6,189 bases of DNA from JAUJOE01 sp038252945 (GCA_038252945.1 JBBSHN010000130.1:1-6189), one strand, 5' to 3'. Shown: positions 1 to 5,202, counted from the first letter of the stretch. Numbers and translations are program-made. The notes: generated by a model from the letters alone, not told the origin.

Positions 1-189
1 CACATCGACGTAAACACGAGCGGTGGCCGCGGTTCGCCTTTCGAGACCCGGCGCGAGCAGGTCGAGGCTGAGGCGGCGCGGCTCGTGTCCCTCGGTGCTA
101 CGCGGCTGCACACGATAGTTGAGGAAGGTCTGGACCAGTACGCGGTGGCGTTGATAGATCCCGAGGGAAACGAGTTCGACATCAACTAG
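1..189 (+). CDS. VOC/glyoxalase-like protein, C-terminal part
   Basis: This is the last 62 codons of a gene entering from the left edge, ending at TAG 187-189. The translation starts HIDVNTSGG, continues through a helix-rich stretch (RREQVEAEAARLVSLGA) and ends in ALIDPEGNEFDIN. A His at the start of a strand (H-x-D-V), a following helix with 'LGA', and a final 'DPEGNEF' are the signature of the second beta-alpha-beta module of the vicinal oxygen chelate (VOC) superfamily. In that family the leading His and the Glu of 'GNEF' are usual metal ligands. Members include glyoxalase I, bleomycin-binding proteins and many uncharacterised cytoplasmic proteins; the substrate cannot be told from this fragment. 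The reading frame is intact here. The next gene on this strand starts 151 nt later, so co-transcription is possible but not shown. The N-terminal half lies outside the window. Confidence 0.82.
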   Translation, partial: HIDVNTSGGRGSPFETRREQVEAEAARLVSLGATRLHTIVEEGLDQYAVALIDPEGNEFDIN

Positions 190-212
190 GGCGTCGCGGG
201 CTCAGGCGCCCG

Positions 213-243
213 CCGCCCGCGTCATTCCGCCAAGAATGGGCGG
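213..243. terminator. Possible hairpin behind the first VOC gene
   Basis: CCGCCC (213-218) pairs with GGGCGG (238-243), and ATTC (224-227) pairs with GAAT (234-237). This gives a 10-bp stem with a 5-nt bulge on the left arm and a 6-nt loop. It lies 24 nt after the VOC stop codon, where a terminator would be expected. There is no T-run after it, which is common for high-GC terminators but leaves the call weak. The element could be chance pairing in GC-rich DNA. Confidence 0.3.
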
Positions 244-266
244 CTTCGAACCCCGCACTTGTGTTC

Positions 267-299
267 CCTGACAGCGGCCGGCGTCGAAGCGTTGTCAGG
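267..299. promoter_or_regulatory. Inverted repeat upstream of the methyltransferase gene
   Basis: CCTGACA (267-273) and TGTCAGG (293-299) are perfect 7-nt inverted arms. Pairing continues inward for three more positions, including one G-T. The dyad sits 42 nt before the methyltransferase ATG at 341. It could be a regulator binding site or part of a terminator behind the VOC gene. TTGTCA inside the right arm resembles a -35 box, and TACCCT at 321-326 fits the actinobacterial TAnnnT -10 pattern, but the spacing of 23 nt is too long for a confident promoter. No Shine-Dalgarno sequence precedes the ATG, so a short or absent leader is possible. Confidence 0.35.
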
Positions 300-340
300 A
301 GTCGGGTGAGTGAGCGCCGATACCCTGCCACCATTGACGC

Positions 341-1114
341 ATGACCGAGCGCGCCCAGAGCTTCGGCTCAGTCGCACCGGCGTACGAGAGATTCCGGCTG
401 GGTTACCCCGACGAGCTGGTTGAAGAGGTACTCGCCTACGCCGGTCGGCCAGTCCGGACGGCTCTGGAGCTCGGCGCCGGCACAGGCAAAGCCACACGCG
501 TGTTCGCCCGCCGCGGGATCGTAGTCACCGCCACAGATCCCGACCCCGCTATGCTGACGGAACTGCGCAACCACGTGCCCAACACGGTCACCACCGTGCA
601 GGGGACGTTCGAAGATCTCCCGCTCACTTCGGTCTACGACCTGGTGTTCGCGGCAGCTTCTCTTCACTGGACCAAGCCGAACTCTCGTTGGCCACGCGTG
701 GTCGCAATGCTTGAGCGCGATGGGATCTTCGCGTCTTTCGGTGGCCAGGTGCACCTCGCCGACTCAGATGTCGAGCGCGACGTCCGTGTCGCCAGGTCGC
801 CGTTTCTCGCAGACGACGATGTACCACCACCTGACGGGACACCGGCGGACAGCCCGATGCAGTGGCCCGGGACCGAGCTGACTCGGTGCGACCAATTCAC
901 GGATGTGCGTCAGTCGACCATCGAACGTCGCTACACAGCCTCGGCTCGCGACTACGTCGGTCACCTCTCGACGGTCTCTGCATATCTTGAACTTCCCTAC
1001 CCGGTTCGAGAGCGGGTGCTCGGAAGGATCCTCACGGTACTCCCCGAGCGTGTGACGTTTGTGGCCGACATCACCCTCCACCTTGCCCGCCCGAGATCAG
1101 CGGGGATCGGTTGA
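341..1114 (+). CDS. Class I SAM-dependent methyltransferase
   Basis: A complete 257-residue soluble protein that should transfer a methyl group from S-adenosylmethionine to an unknown small molecule. Residues 1-25 (AQSFGSVAPAYERFRLGYP) match the N-terminus seen in many UbiE/trans-aconitate-methyltransferase-like proteins. Motif I is at about 42-52, LELGAGTGKAT, the glycine-rich SAM loop (E43-x-G45-x-G47-x-G49). An acidic residue ends strand 2 (VTATD66), where it would bind the ribose. GTFEDLPL at 87-94 is the adenine-side motif, and YDLVFAAASLHW at 98-109 is motif IV with the family's typical 'S-x-HW'. The C-terminal part (from about 145) is the variable substrate-recognition region. The ATG at 341 begins the conserved N-terminus, so I chose it although no clear ribosome binding site precedes it (CCACCATTGACGC). 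Length and motifs look normal and intact. The superfamily is clear; the substrate is not. Confidence 0.92.
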   Translation: MTERAQSFGSVAPAYERFRLGYPDELVEEVLAYAGRPVRTALELGAGTGKATRVFARRGIVVTATDPDPAMLTELRNHVPNTVTTVQGTFEDLPLTSVYDLVFAAASLHWTKPNSRWPRVVAMLERDGIFASFGGQVHLADSDVERDVRVARSPFLADDDVPPPDGTPADSPMQWPGTELTRCDQFTDVRQSTIERRYTASARDYVGHLSTVSAYLELPYPVRERVLGRILTVLPERVTFVADITLHLARPRSAGIG

Positions 1115-1167
1115 CACCCGCACCCAATCTGATAACTGCCTCGTGTCGTGATCCGCCTGCACCGGCG

Positions 1168-1207
1168 GCGCGTCATGCCGCCTGAGCGGGACCGGGCATG
1201 GACGCGC
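1168..1207 (+). terminator. Strong hairpin behind the methyltransferase gene
   Basis: GCGCGTCATGCC (1168-1179) pairs with GGCAT (1195-1199) and GACGCGC (1201-1207). This is a 12-bp GC-rich stem broken only by one bulged G at 1200, with a 15-nt loop. It begins 53 nt after the methyltransferase stop, which fits a factor-independent terminator of the actinobacterial type that lacks a T-run. It also lies 117 nt before the next start codon, so a role in the leader of the small gene is an alternative. Confidence 0.5.
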
Positions 1208-1226
1208 AAGAAGTGCCCGCCATGCC
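1195..1226 (+). other. Alternative inverted repeat overlapping the terminator hairpin
   Basis: GGCATGG (1195-1201) is perfectly complementary to CCATGCC (1220-1226), with 18 nt between them. The left arm is the same GGCAT that closes the hairpin at 1168-1207, so the two structures exclude each other. The second partner arises because a CATGCCGC-TGA-CGGG sequence occurs twice, near 1174-1189 and 1221-1236. This is an imperfect direct repeat about 47 nt apart. An attenuator-like switch is one reading; leftover sequence duplication is the simpler one. Confidence 0.4.
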
Positions 1227-1249
1227 GCTGACCGGGCGACCGTGCCGAT

Positions 1250-1261
1250 GTGCGTACGCAC
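1250..1261. repeat. 12-bp perfect palindrome
   Basis: GTGCGTACGCAC reads the same on both strands. It lies 63 nt before the start of the small basic gene. Its core GCGTACG recurs at 1272-1278. It could be a dimeric regulator site close to the promoter of that gene. No convincing -35/-10 pair was found around it. Confidence 0.3.
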
Positions 1262-1311
1262 TCCGAGCCAGGCGTACGGTGGATCCATAAAGCCGGTTCA
1301 CGCTTCCTCTC

Positions 1312-1318
1312 AAAGGAG
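1312..1318 (+). promoter_or_regulatory. Ribosome binding site of the small basic gene
   Basis: AAAGGAG stands 5 nt before the ATG at 1324 and is nearly a full anti-16S match. It is the strongest + strand ribosome binding site in the window and is the main reason to accept a 44-codon gene here. Confidence 0.75.
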
Positions 1319-1323
1319 TAGTC

Positions 1324-1458
1324 ATGGCCGACAAGTCGCCTCGGCAACACATGTCCAAGAAGGCGGGCAAGTCTCTCAAAGAGAAGCGCGCCGAGAAGCA
1401 CCTGAATGCAGAGGCCAAGAAGAAGACTCCGATTGTGCCGCCGGGCAAGCAGCACTGA
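1324..1458 (+). CDS. Small basic Lys-rich protein, 44 residues
   Basis: A short gene with an excellent ribosome binding site (AAAGGAG, 5-nt spacing), ATG start and TGA stop at 1456-1458. The protein begins MADKSPRQHMSKKAGKSLKE and ends TPIVPPGKQH. About a third of the residues are Lys or Arg, with few hydrophobic residues, no Cys, no membrane segment and no signal peptide. From memory, short proteins starting 'M-DKSPRQ-MSKK-GKSLKEKRA-K' are widespread in actinobacteria and are annotated as hypothetical. The conserved block here covers about residues 3-26. The composition suggests a disordered, nucleic-acid-binding or ribosome-associated protein, but that is inference from charge only. The gene appears monocistronic: a hairpin region lies before it and a gene-poor stretch after it. 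Confidence 0.78.
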   Translation: MADKSPRQHMSKKAGKSLKEKRAEKHLNAEAKKKTPIVPPGKQH

Positions 1459-1601
1459 AGCTACGAACGCGGACGGCCCTGCCCAGCTCTCAAGAGCCTC
1501 ACGCGATCGGCTCGTCACACCGCCGGGCGCGCTTTGAGGCGCATGACAGAGGCCGGTGCCGGTGTGTGCCCCTTCTGTGCCCCACCCTGAAATGCGATGT
1601 C

Positions 1602-1667
1602 CTTTGGCGAAATCCGACGGACTGATTGCGGCCGGCCACTAGTGGCACTTTGGCGAAACCGACGATC
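1602..1667. repeat. Pair of direct repeats flanking a palindrome
   Basis: CTTTGGCGAAATCCGACG (1602-1619) and CTTTGGCGAAACCGACG (1648-1664) match except for one extra T in the first. They start 46 nt apart in the same orientation. Between them are GGCCGGCC (1630-1637) and the perfect palindrome GCCACTAGTGGC (1635-1646). The first copy is preceded by TGTC (1599-1602). Transposons of the Mu/Tn7/Tn552/IS21 type begin with TGT and carry several direct copies of a transposase-binding sequence at each end, and this pattern would fit such an end. A regulator or recombinase site is also possible. No inverted copy marking the other end was seen in the window. Confidence 0.5.
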
Positions 1668-1706
1668 CTTGGAAGATCCTCATGTTCGGGCGAGCCGGAC
1701 TTGTAG

Positions 1707-1796
1707 CTGGTGCAGGAGTGCCCATACAGGGAGGCAGACACGAAGCCCTTCGAGGTGTGCCGTGACGGCCAGTGGCTCGCCGAGGCTCGATGCGTG
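1707..1796 (+). pseudogene. Possible transposase-tail remnant
   Basis: After a TAG at 1704-1706, this frame reads LVQECPYREADTK, then PFEVCRDGQWLAEA, then RCV, before turning into low-complexity sequence. The 'x-EVxRDGxWLxxA' pattern resembles the small C-terminal beta-barrel of Mu-type DDE transposases, where a strand with 'V-DG-WL-TA' follows the catalytic core. There is no start codon, ribosome binding site or catalytic domain, so at most it is a scrap of about 30 codons. Its position 40 nt after the possible transposon-end repeats is the main support. The resemblance is from memory and could be chance. Confidence 0.2.
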
Positions 1797-1825
1797 GGCG
1801 GCGCGGATGACGGAGGGGGGCGGAG

Positions 1826-1837
1826 GTACTGCAGTAC
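1826..1837. repeat. 12-bp perfect palindrome
   Basis: GTACTGCAGTAC is its own reverse complement. It lies in the gene-poor stretch, 175 nt beyond the stop of the minus-strand propeller gene and not next to any start codon. No function is evident. Confidence 0.3.
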
Positions 1838-1930
1838 TCGACCAGCGTCCGGCGTGGAGCGGTCCGATGGATGAGTTCTGACGCTGTTCGGCCCCGTAGG
1901 CCTATCCCCGGACAGATCGCTCAGTGGGGA

Positions 1931-1977
1931 TGCCACGGTCCCGCCCGGCGACTCCGCCCGCCGACGGGTCTGTGGCA
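1931..1977 (-). terminator. Compound hairpin behind the beta-propeller gene
   Basis: Three nested arm pairs line up: TGCCAC (1931-1936) with GTGGCA (1972-1977), CCCG (1940-1943) with CGGG (1965-1968), and GGCG (1947-1950) with CGCC (1959-1962). They are separated by small internal loops, with an 8-nt apical loop. On the minus strand the structure starts 35 nt after the stop of the 2012-3502 gene, a plausible terminator position, although no T-run follows. The direct repeat CAGTGGGG lies on both sides (1922-1929 and 1982-1989), so a small inserted element is an alternative. Confidence 0.38.
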
Positions 1978-2011
1978 CCTGCAGTGGGGGAGACGCCCGG
2001 CTCAACTGAGA

Positions 2012-3502
2012 TCATGGCGTGTAGGCGGTTAGTGTGCCGCCTTCGCTGGCGACGTACAGCATGCCGTGGGCGAAGACGGGTTGGGCGAAGGTTTTGCCAG
2101 TTTCGGGGACCGTTCCCAGTGGCTGTCCGTCGGTCTCCCGGTAGAGCTGGACTGCGGGTTGGACGCCTGTTGAGCATGCGAACATTGGGACGGCGACGAT
2201 TTGGCCATTGATGGTGGGGCTCCCGTCGGGCCGGCAGGGCAGCGGCTGTTGCCAGATGAGGGCGCCGGTCGCGGGGTTGAGGGCCCTGAGGCCACCGGGG
2301 GCTGAGGTGCCGTTGATGGTGGTGTCGTTGCTGGCGACGAAGAGCCGGTGGGCCTGGTTGTCCCAGGCGGCTGAGGTGATGCAGGCGCCGGTTCCTGTGC
2401 CGCCGGGTTGGCCGACTTGCACAGTCCACACCGGCCCGGCGGCGAGATTGGCTTGCCGCCAGGCGTAGAAGTTGCCGTTTTTGTTGCACGCACCGACCAT
2501 CGGCGTTGACGTGCCCGCGAGCGTGGCTTTGAACAGTGTGGGTGAGCTGCCGAAGTCCAGATCCGAAGTTAACGTGTTGGGTGCGGTCCACTCGTCCTGC
2601 TTGGTCAAGGTGGCTTCGTCGAGCCGCACGATGGAGTAGGCGTCGTAGTTGAATGCGCCGGCGGGGTCGGGGTCACCGGTGGTCGCCCACACGTGGCTGC
2701 CGTCGGCGGCTTGGCTGCTCCACACGGTCGCGCCGGTCTTACCGAACGGGGCGTCGTACCAGGTGTGCTGAAGTGCTCCGGTGTGCTGGCCCAGCGACAC
2801 CACTCCGCCCCGCACGTGCAACGTCTCACAGTTCGAGCCGAGCCCCTTGAACACATGGCCTGCGTCAACGGTTGGGGACCCCCAGTTGAAGTACCGGGCC
2901 TCCCCGGTGGCGGTGTTGGGTCCAATCGAGTGCTTCCACAGTTGGGCACCGGTGGCCGCGTTCAACGCGTACACGAAGTGGGCGCCGGCTGCATAAACCA
3001 TCATAGTGCCGGTCTGCGGATCGGGCGTGACCGTCGCGGTGCCCACGATGCCCTTCGCTGAGCAGTCGGTGTTCGACCCGTAGTCCAACTGCTTCTTCCA
3101 GACCACCCCGCCGGTGGTTGCGTTCAATGCGTAGAACATTCCGGTACGGGAGCCGATATAGACGCTGTTCCCCACAACCGTTGCGGAAGCGTCGAACGAA
3201 GCCGCTGGCTGACCCTGCTGCGTCGCTGCTTGTGCCACGAACGCCCATGCCTTGTGCAGCGACCCCGCGTTCGACGCCGTGATCGCAGCGTCTGCCAAAT
3301 TGGCTGAGGTGTGACTGTTGTTGCGCTCATACTCTGGCCAATCCGTCCCAGCTGCTACCGCCGCCTGGTGCGGCCCTACCGAACTCCCCGAAGACCCTGC
3401 GACTTCCGCGGGCGAACCCGGGGCGACCGCCAGCACCACAGCCGCCACCATCAGCAGAACCGCCGCGAACAGAGCAACGGGAGGACGAGCGAATCGGCGC
3501 AC
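2012..3502 (-). CDS. Secreted PQQ-type beta-propeller repeat protein
   Basis: A complete 496-residue protein. The N-terminus (MRRFARPP, then a hydrophobic run at about 9-27 ending AVAPGSPAEVA) is a Sec-type signal peptide without a lipobox Cys, so secretion or display outside the membrane is expected. The rest is a chain of propeller blades with the PQQ-repeat pattern 'YALNxxTGxxxW': YALNATTGGVVWKK (124-137), YALNAATGAQLWKH (178-191), VVSLGQHTGALQ (234-245) and RALNPATGALIWQQ (406-419). A closing strand, MLYVASEGGTLTAYTP, is at 481-496. Seven or eight blades are likely. Six cysteines (147, 225, 339, 374, 423, 443) suit disulfides outside the cell. No haem motif CxxCH and no adjacent Cys pair of PQQ alcohol dehydrogenases is present, so enzymatic activity is doubtful; it may be a binding or scaffold protein. 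The GTG start is fixed by GAGGTGA three nt upstream and by the signal peptide. It is divergent from 3653 and appears monocistronic. Confidence 0.88.
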   Translation of the reverse strand: MRRFARPPVALFAAVLLMVAAVVLAVAPGSPAEVAGSSGSSVGPHQAAVAAGTDWPEYERNNSHTSANLADAAITASNAGSLHKAWAFVAQAATQQGQPAASFDASATVVGNSVYIGSRTGMFYALNATTGGVVWKKQLDYGSNTDCSAKGIVGTATVTPDPQTGTMMVYAAGAHFVYALNAATGAQLWKHSIGPNTATGEARYFNWGSPTVDAGHVFKGLGSNCETLHVRGGVVSLGQHTGALQHTWYDAPFGKTGATVWSSQAADGSHVWATTGDPDPAGAFNYDAYSIVRLDEATLTKQDEWTAPNTLTSDLDFGSSPTLFKATLAGTSTPMVGACNKNGNFYAWRQANLAAGPVWTVQVGQPGGTGTGACITSAAWDNQAHRLFVASNDTTINGTSAPGGLRALNPATGALIWQQPLPCRPDGSPTINGQIVAVPMFACSTGVQPAVQLYRETDGQPLGTVPETGKTFAQPVFAHGMLYVASEGGTLTAYTP

Positions 3503-3505
3503 GCT

Positions 3506-3512
3506 TCACCTC
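3506..3512 (-). promoter_or_regulatory. Ribosome binding site deciding the GTG start at 3502
   Basis: Read on the minus strand, GAGGTGA stands 3 nt before GTG (3502-3500), directly followed by codons for a typical signal peptide. No in-frame ATG offers an alternative that keeps the Arg-Arg start of that peptide. Confidence 0.6.
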
Positions 3513-3652
3513 GCGTGGATAGCAGAACCCCGTCATAGCCATTCCACCGCATCCAGCGGCAAGCCGCCACCCCCGGGCGACGCCGACTCCAGGCTCACGC
3601 CGAGCGACTTCCGGGCTTCTGCAGGCAGGCGATCTGGTACAGGATGGCGATC

Positions 3653-4026
3653 ATGAAGGTCTCTCGGACGATCGTCGTGCTCGACGCCGCCGACCTGGCC
3701 GCCGAGAGCGGCTTTTGGGCCGGACTGCTGGGTGGCACGGTCGCCGCGGATGACGATTGGCACAGCATCTTGGTCGACGGCGAATGGCGGCTGGCATCCA
3801 GCTGGCCCCTAACCATGTTCGGCCCCAGTGGCCCGACGGTGCGCCGCAGCAAATGCATCTCGACGTCTGGGTCGACGATCTCAAGGGTGCACATGAGGAG
3901 GCGATCTCGCTTGGCGCGCAGCTTCTGCAGGCCGCCGATGACCTCGAGCTCGCCGAGGACTTCCAGGTCTATGCGGATCCCGCCGGGCACCCCTTCTGCC
4001 TCTGCTGGGCTAACCCCGGATCGTGA
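3653..4026 (+). pseudogene. VOC/glyoxalase-like protein, broken by a frameshift
   Basis: Two overlapping frames together make one VOC-fold protein of about 124 residues. The first frame reads MKVSRTIVVLDAADLAAESG, FWAGLLGGTVAADDDWHSIL and VDGEWRL. The second continues GIQLAPNHVRPQWPDG, APQQMHLDVWVDDL and, after a helix with 'EEAISLGAQLLQ', DFQVYADPAGHPFCLCW. The change of frame falls at about 3791-3795, where CGGCTGGCATC would read R-L-G-I if one G were restored to the GG at 3793-3794. Both halves keep family hallmarks: strand 'VVLDAADL', H-L-D-V-W-V-D-D, and the final 'DPAGHPFCLCW'. I chose ATG 3653 because AGGA lies 8 nt before it; ATG 3644 has no spacing from that site. The lost base is either a real mutation or a homopolymer sequencing error. 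Without correction the first frame runs to 4141 and yields a nonsense C-terminus. Confidence 0.82.
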
Positions 4027-4107
4027 CCCAGTTGATGCGGCGTCCTACCGCTCCGTGCGGCGAGGTCGGGTTGCTCGCACAGGCATTGAACCAAGCCGGC
4101 TTCATTT

Positions 4108-4128
4108 GCGTTTACCGGTTGTAAGCGC
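4108..4128. promoter_or_regulatory. Dyad operator candidate for the ArsR-type gene
   Basis: The arms GCGTTTAC (4108-4115) and GTAAGCGC (4121-4128) are inverted copies matching at 7 of 8 positions around a 5-nt centre (CGGTT). The site ends 21 nt before the regulator's GTG start at 4150. Self-repression through a dyad overlapping the promoter is the usual arrangement for ArsR-family repressors. The assignment to this protein is inference. TTGAAC at 4086-4091 could be a -35 box, but no clean -10 box follows. Confidence 0.45.
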
Positions 4129-4149
4129 GCGACTTGGCTAGGAGATGTG

Positions 4150-4455
4150 GTGCCACGGGAATTGAGGTCGTCGTCCCTCGACATGGTGTTGGTTGCGCTG
4201 GCAAGTCCTACTCGTCGCCAAATTTTGGATCTGCTGCGGGTCAGGCCAATGCCATTTTCCGACATAACAGCTCATTTCAACATGGCTCGCCCGAGTGTGC
4301 GAGAGCACCTGATGGTGCTGGGCGACGCTGGCTTGGTCACTGACCACCGGGTCGCACTGCATCGGGTCTACACGCTCACTCCCGCGCCGCTTGCGGAGCT
4401 ACACCAGTGGCTGAGCGCCCACTACACCGTCCCGGTTGGCGTGTCACCGGCGTAG
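4150..4455 (+). CDS. ArsR-type winged-helix transcriptional regulator
   Basis: A 101-residue DNA-binding protein. The core reads VLVALASPTRRQILDLLRV, the typical first helices of the ArsR fold. It is followed by FSDITAHFNMARPSVREHL, the helix-turn-helix whose second part is the recognition helix, then VLGDAGLVTDH and the wing strand HRVYTLTP. The end, PLAELHQWLSAHY, is the dimerisation helix; family members often extend further here, so the tail is short. No Cys-containing metal site (such as ELCVCDL) is visible, so it belongs with the non-metal ArsR group often paired with VOC or SRPBCC genes rather than the metal sensors. GTG 4150 is preferred because GGAG (4141-4144) is 5 nt away; GTG 4147 is too close and ATG 4183 has no site. 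It lies 123 nt after the broken VOC gene and 126 nt before the DUF1684 gene, both on the same strand. Confidence 0.87.
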   Translation: MPRELRSSSLDMVLVALASPTRRQILDLLRVRPMPFSDITAHFNMARPSVREHLMVLGDAGLVTDHRVALHRVYTLTPAPLAELHQWLSAHYTVPVGVSPA

Positions 4456-4464
4456 AGAAGTGCA

Positions 4465-4482
4465 GGAACGAAGTTTCGCTCC
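4465..4482 (+). terminator. Short hairpin behind the ArsR-type gene
   Basis: GGAACGAA (4465-4472) pairs with TTCGCTCC (4475-4482) except for one A-C mismatch. The inner pairs must open to form a loop. It starts 9 nt after the stop codon. No T-run follows, and the stem is short, so termination would be weak. The sequence GAACGAAGTT inside it recurs at 5191-5200. Confidence 0.28.
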
Positions 4483-4581
4483 AGATTCGCCGCGGGTGGT
4501 GGGAGCGTCCAACTCTGCCACCGTGCCTTGAGCCGGCATAACGAAATCGCGGACTGCAGGGTTGCTCCGTACTGTTCGGGG

Positions 4582-5202
4582 GTGGATGCGTTCGACATCG
4601 TGGACTGGCGCCGCCGCGTTTTTCAGATCTATGCCCAGGTGCGGGCGATGAGCGACCGGGCCGCCGCTCATCGACTGTGGTGCCATACCCGCGACCAACT
4701 CTTTCGTACCCATCCCGCGTCTCCGCTACTACTCATCGACCGAAGGTCTTTCTCCGGACTGCCGGTGCCGGCCTACGACCCAACGTGGCGATTCCAGACC
4801 GACGTCAAGCCTGCGCCGTCACCGAGGAGGATCGAGTTGGTAACTGGCACTGACGGTGTCGTGCCGTTTGAACAGCTTGGCGTCGCGCACATCCCACGCG
4901 TCGGGCAACTTGCCGTGTGGCGGCTAGCCACCTATGGCGGCGGCCTTTTCGTTCCAGTCAAGGACGCCTCCGCCGCAACAAGGGGCGGCACGTACGGCGG
5001 CGGCCGTTACTTAATTGACACCGCCAAAGGGGCCGACCTCGGCTTCGATGGCACACAGCTGGTTTTGGACTTCAACTTCACGTACAACCCCTCCTGCGCC
5101 TACGACCCCGCCTGGACATGCCCACTGCCACAATCCGACAACGCCGTCAATGCGGAAATCCCGGTCGGCGAACGCGCACACGTACCAGGTGAACGAAGTT
5201 GA
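4582..5202 (+). CDS. DUF1684 family protein
   Basis: A 206-residue soluble protein with the hallmarks of DUF1684, a family of unknown biochemical function common in actinobacteria. The start VDWRRRVFQIYAQVRA is the family's N-terminal helix with its 'WR..R' motif, followed by LFRTHPASPLL (40-50) and PVPAYDPTWRF (61-71). The best-conserved block is C-terminal: GGTYGGGRYLIDTAKG (135-150), then LDFNFTYNPSCAY (162-174), then TCPLPQSDN (179-187) and a closing IPVGER. Cys172 and Cys180 fall in the conserved 'CAY...CPLP' segment. The glutamate common before 'TYGGGRY' in the family seems replaced by Arg-Gly here. GTG 4582 fits the family start; the frame stays open back through TTG 4528 to the stop of the ArsR-type gene, but that extension is not family-like. 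No ribosome binding site stands before either start, so the start is uncertain. It is convergent with the decayed gene that follows. Confidence 0.85.
   Translation: MDAFDIVDWRRRVFQIYAQVRAMSDRAAAHRLWCHTRDQLFRTHPASPLLLIDRRSFSGLPVPAYDPTWRFQTDVKPAPSPRRIELVTGTDGVVPFEQLGVAHIPRVGQLAVWRLATYGGGLFVPVKDASAATRGGTYGGGRYLIDTAKGADLGFDGTQLVLDFNFTYNPSCAYDPAWTCPLPQSDNAVNAEIPVGERAHVPGERS

Larger units (their letters stand above)
1459..2011. other. Gene-poor stretch with repeats and palindromes
   Basis: No reading frame here has a ribosome binding site, conserved motif and sensible codon use together. The longer open frames on either strand are low-complexity Arg/Ser/Pro translations typical of GC-rich noncoding DNA. 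It does hold GAGCC/GGCTC arms (1494-1498 and 1509-1513), which could end the small basic gene. TGTGCCCC occurs twice (1564-1571 and 1575-1582). Two near-identical direct repeats lie at 1602-1667, and perfect 12-bp palindromes at 1635-1646 and 1826-1837. A short frame at 1707-1796 looks protein-derived, and a compound hairpin lies at 1931-1977. This looks like the remains of an insertion or recombination event. Confidence 0.55.

Noticed and set aside
238..256. tRNA T-arm-like sequence (GGTTCGAAGCC on the minus strand)
   Set aside because: The stem pairs poorly, there is no CCA end or acceptor stem, and no D-arm or anticodon arm can be placed.
1111..1136. Promoter TTGACA with GATAAC after the methyltransferase gene
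   Set aside because: Spacing is only 14 nt, the -35 box overlaps the methyltransferase stop codon, and the strong hairpin lies between it and the small gene.
1597..1881. Plus-strand frame of 94 codons starting inside the first direct repeat
   Set aside because: No ribosome binding site, low-complexity translation, and it competes with the more protein-like scrap at 1707-1796 in another frame.
997..2005. Long minus-strand open frames opposite the methyltransferase gene and across the gene-poor stretch
   Set aside because: Their translations are Arg/Ser/Pro-rich without motifs, they overlap the well-supported plus-strand methyltransferase and small-protein genes or unremarkable DNA, and none has a ribosome binding site.
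3532..3562. Promoter for the propeller gene (TTGCCG and TATGAC on the minus strand)
   Set aside because: The spacer is 19 nt and both boxes deviate from consensus, so it is not distinguishable from chance.
3785..3800. Programmed frameshifting in the VOC gene
   Set aside because: CGGCTGGCATC contains no slippery heptamer, no stimulating structure was noticed, and VOC proteins are not known to use frameshifting.
3644..4141. Uninterrupted 165-codon frame over the second VOC gene
   Set aside because: Only its first ~47 codons are VOC-like; after 3795 it is a Ser/Arg-rich shadow, while the true VOC sequence continues in the neighbouring frame.
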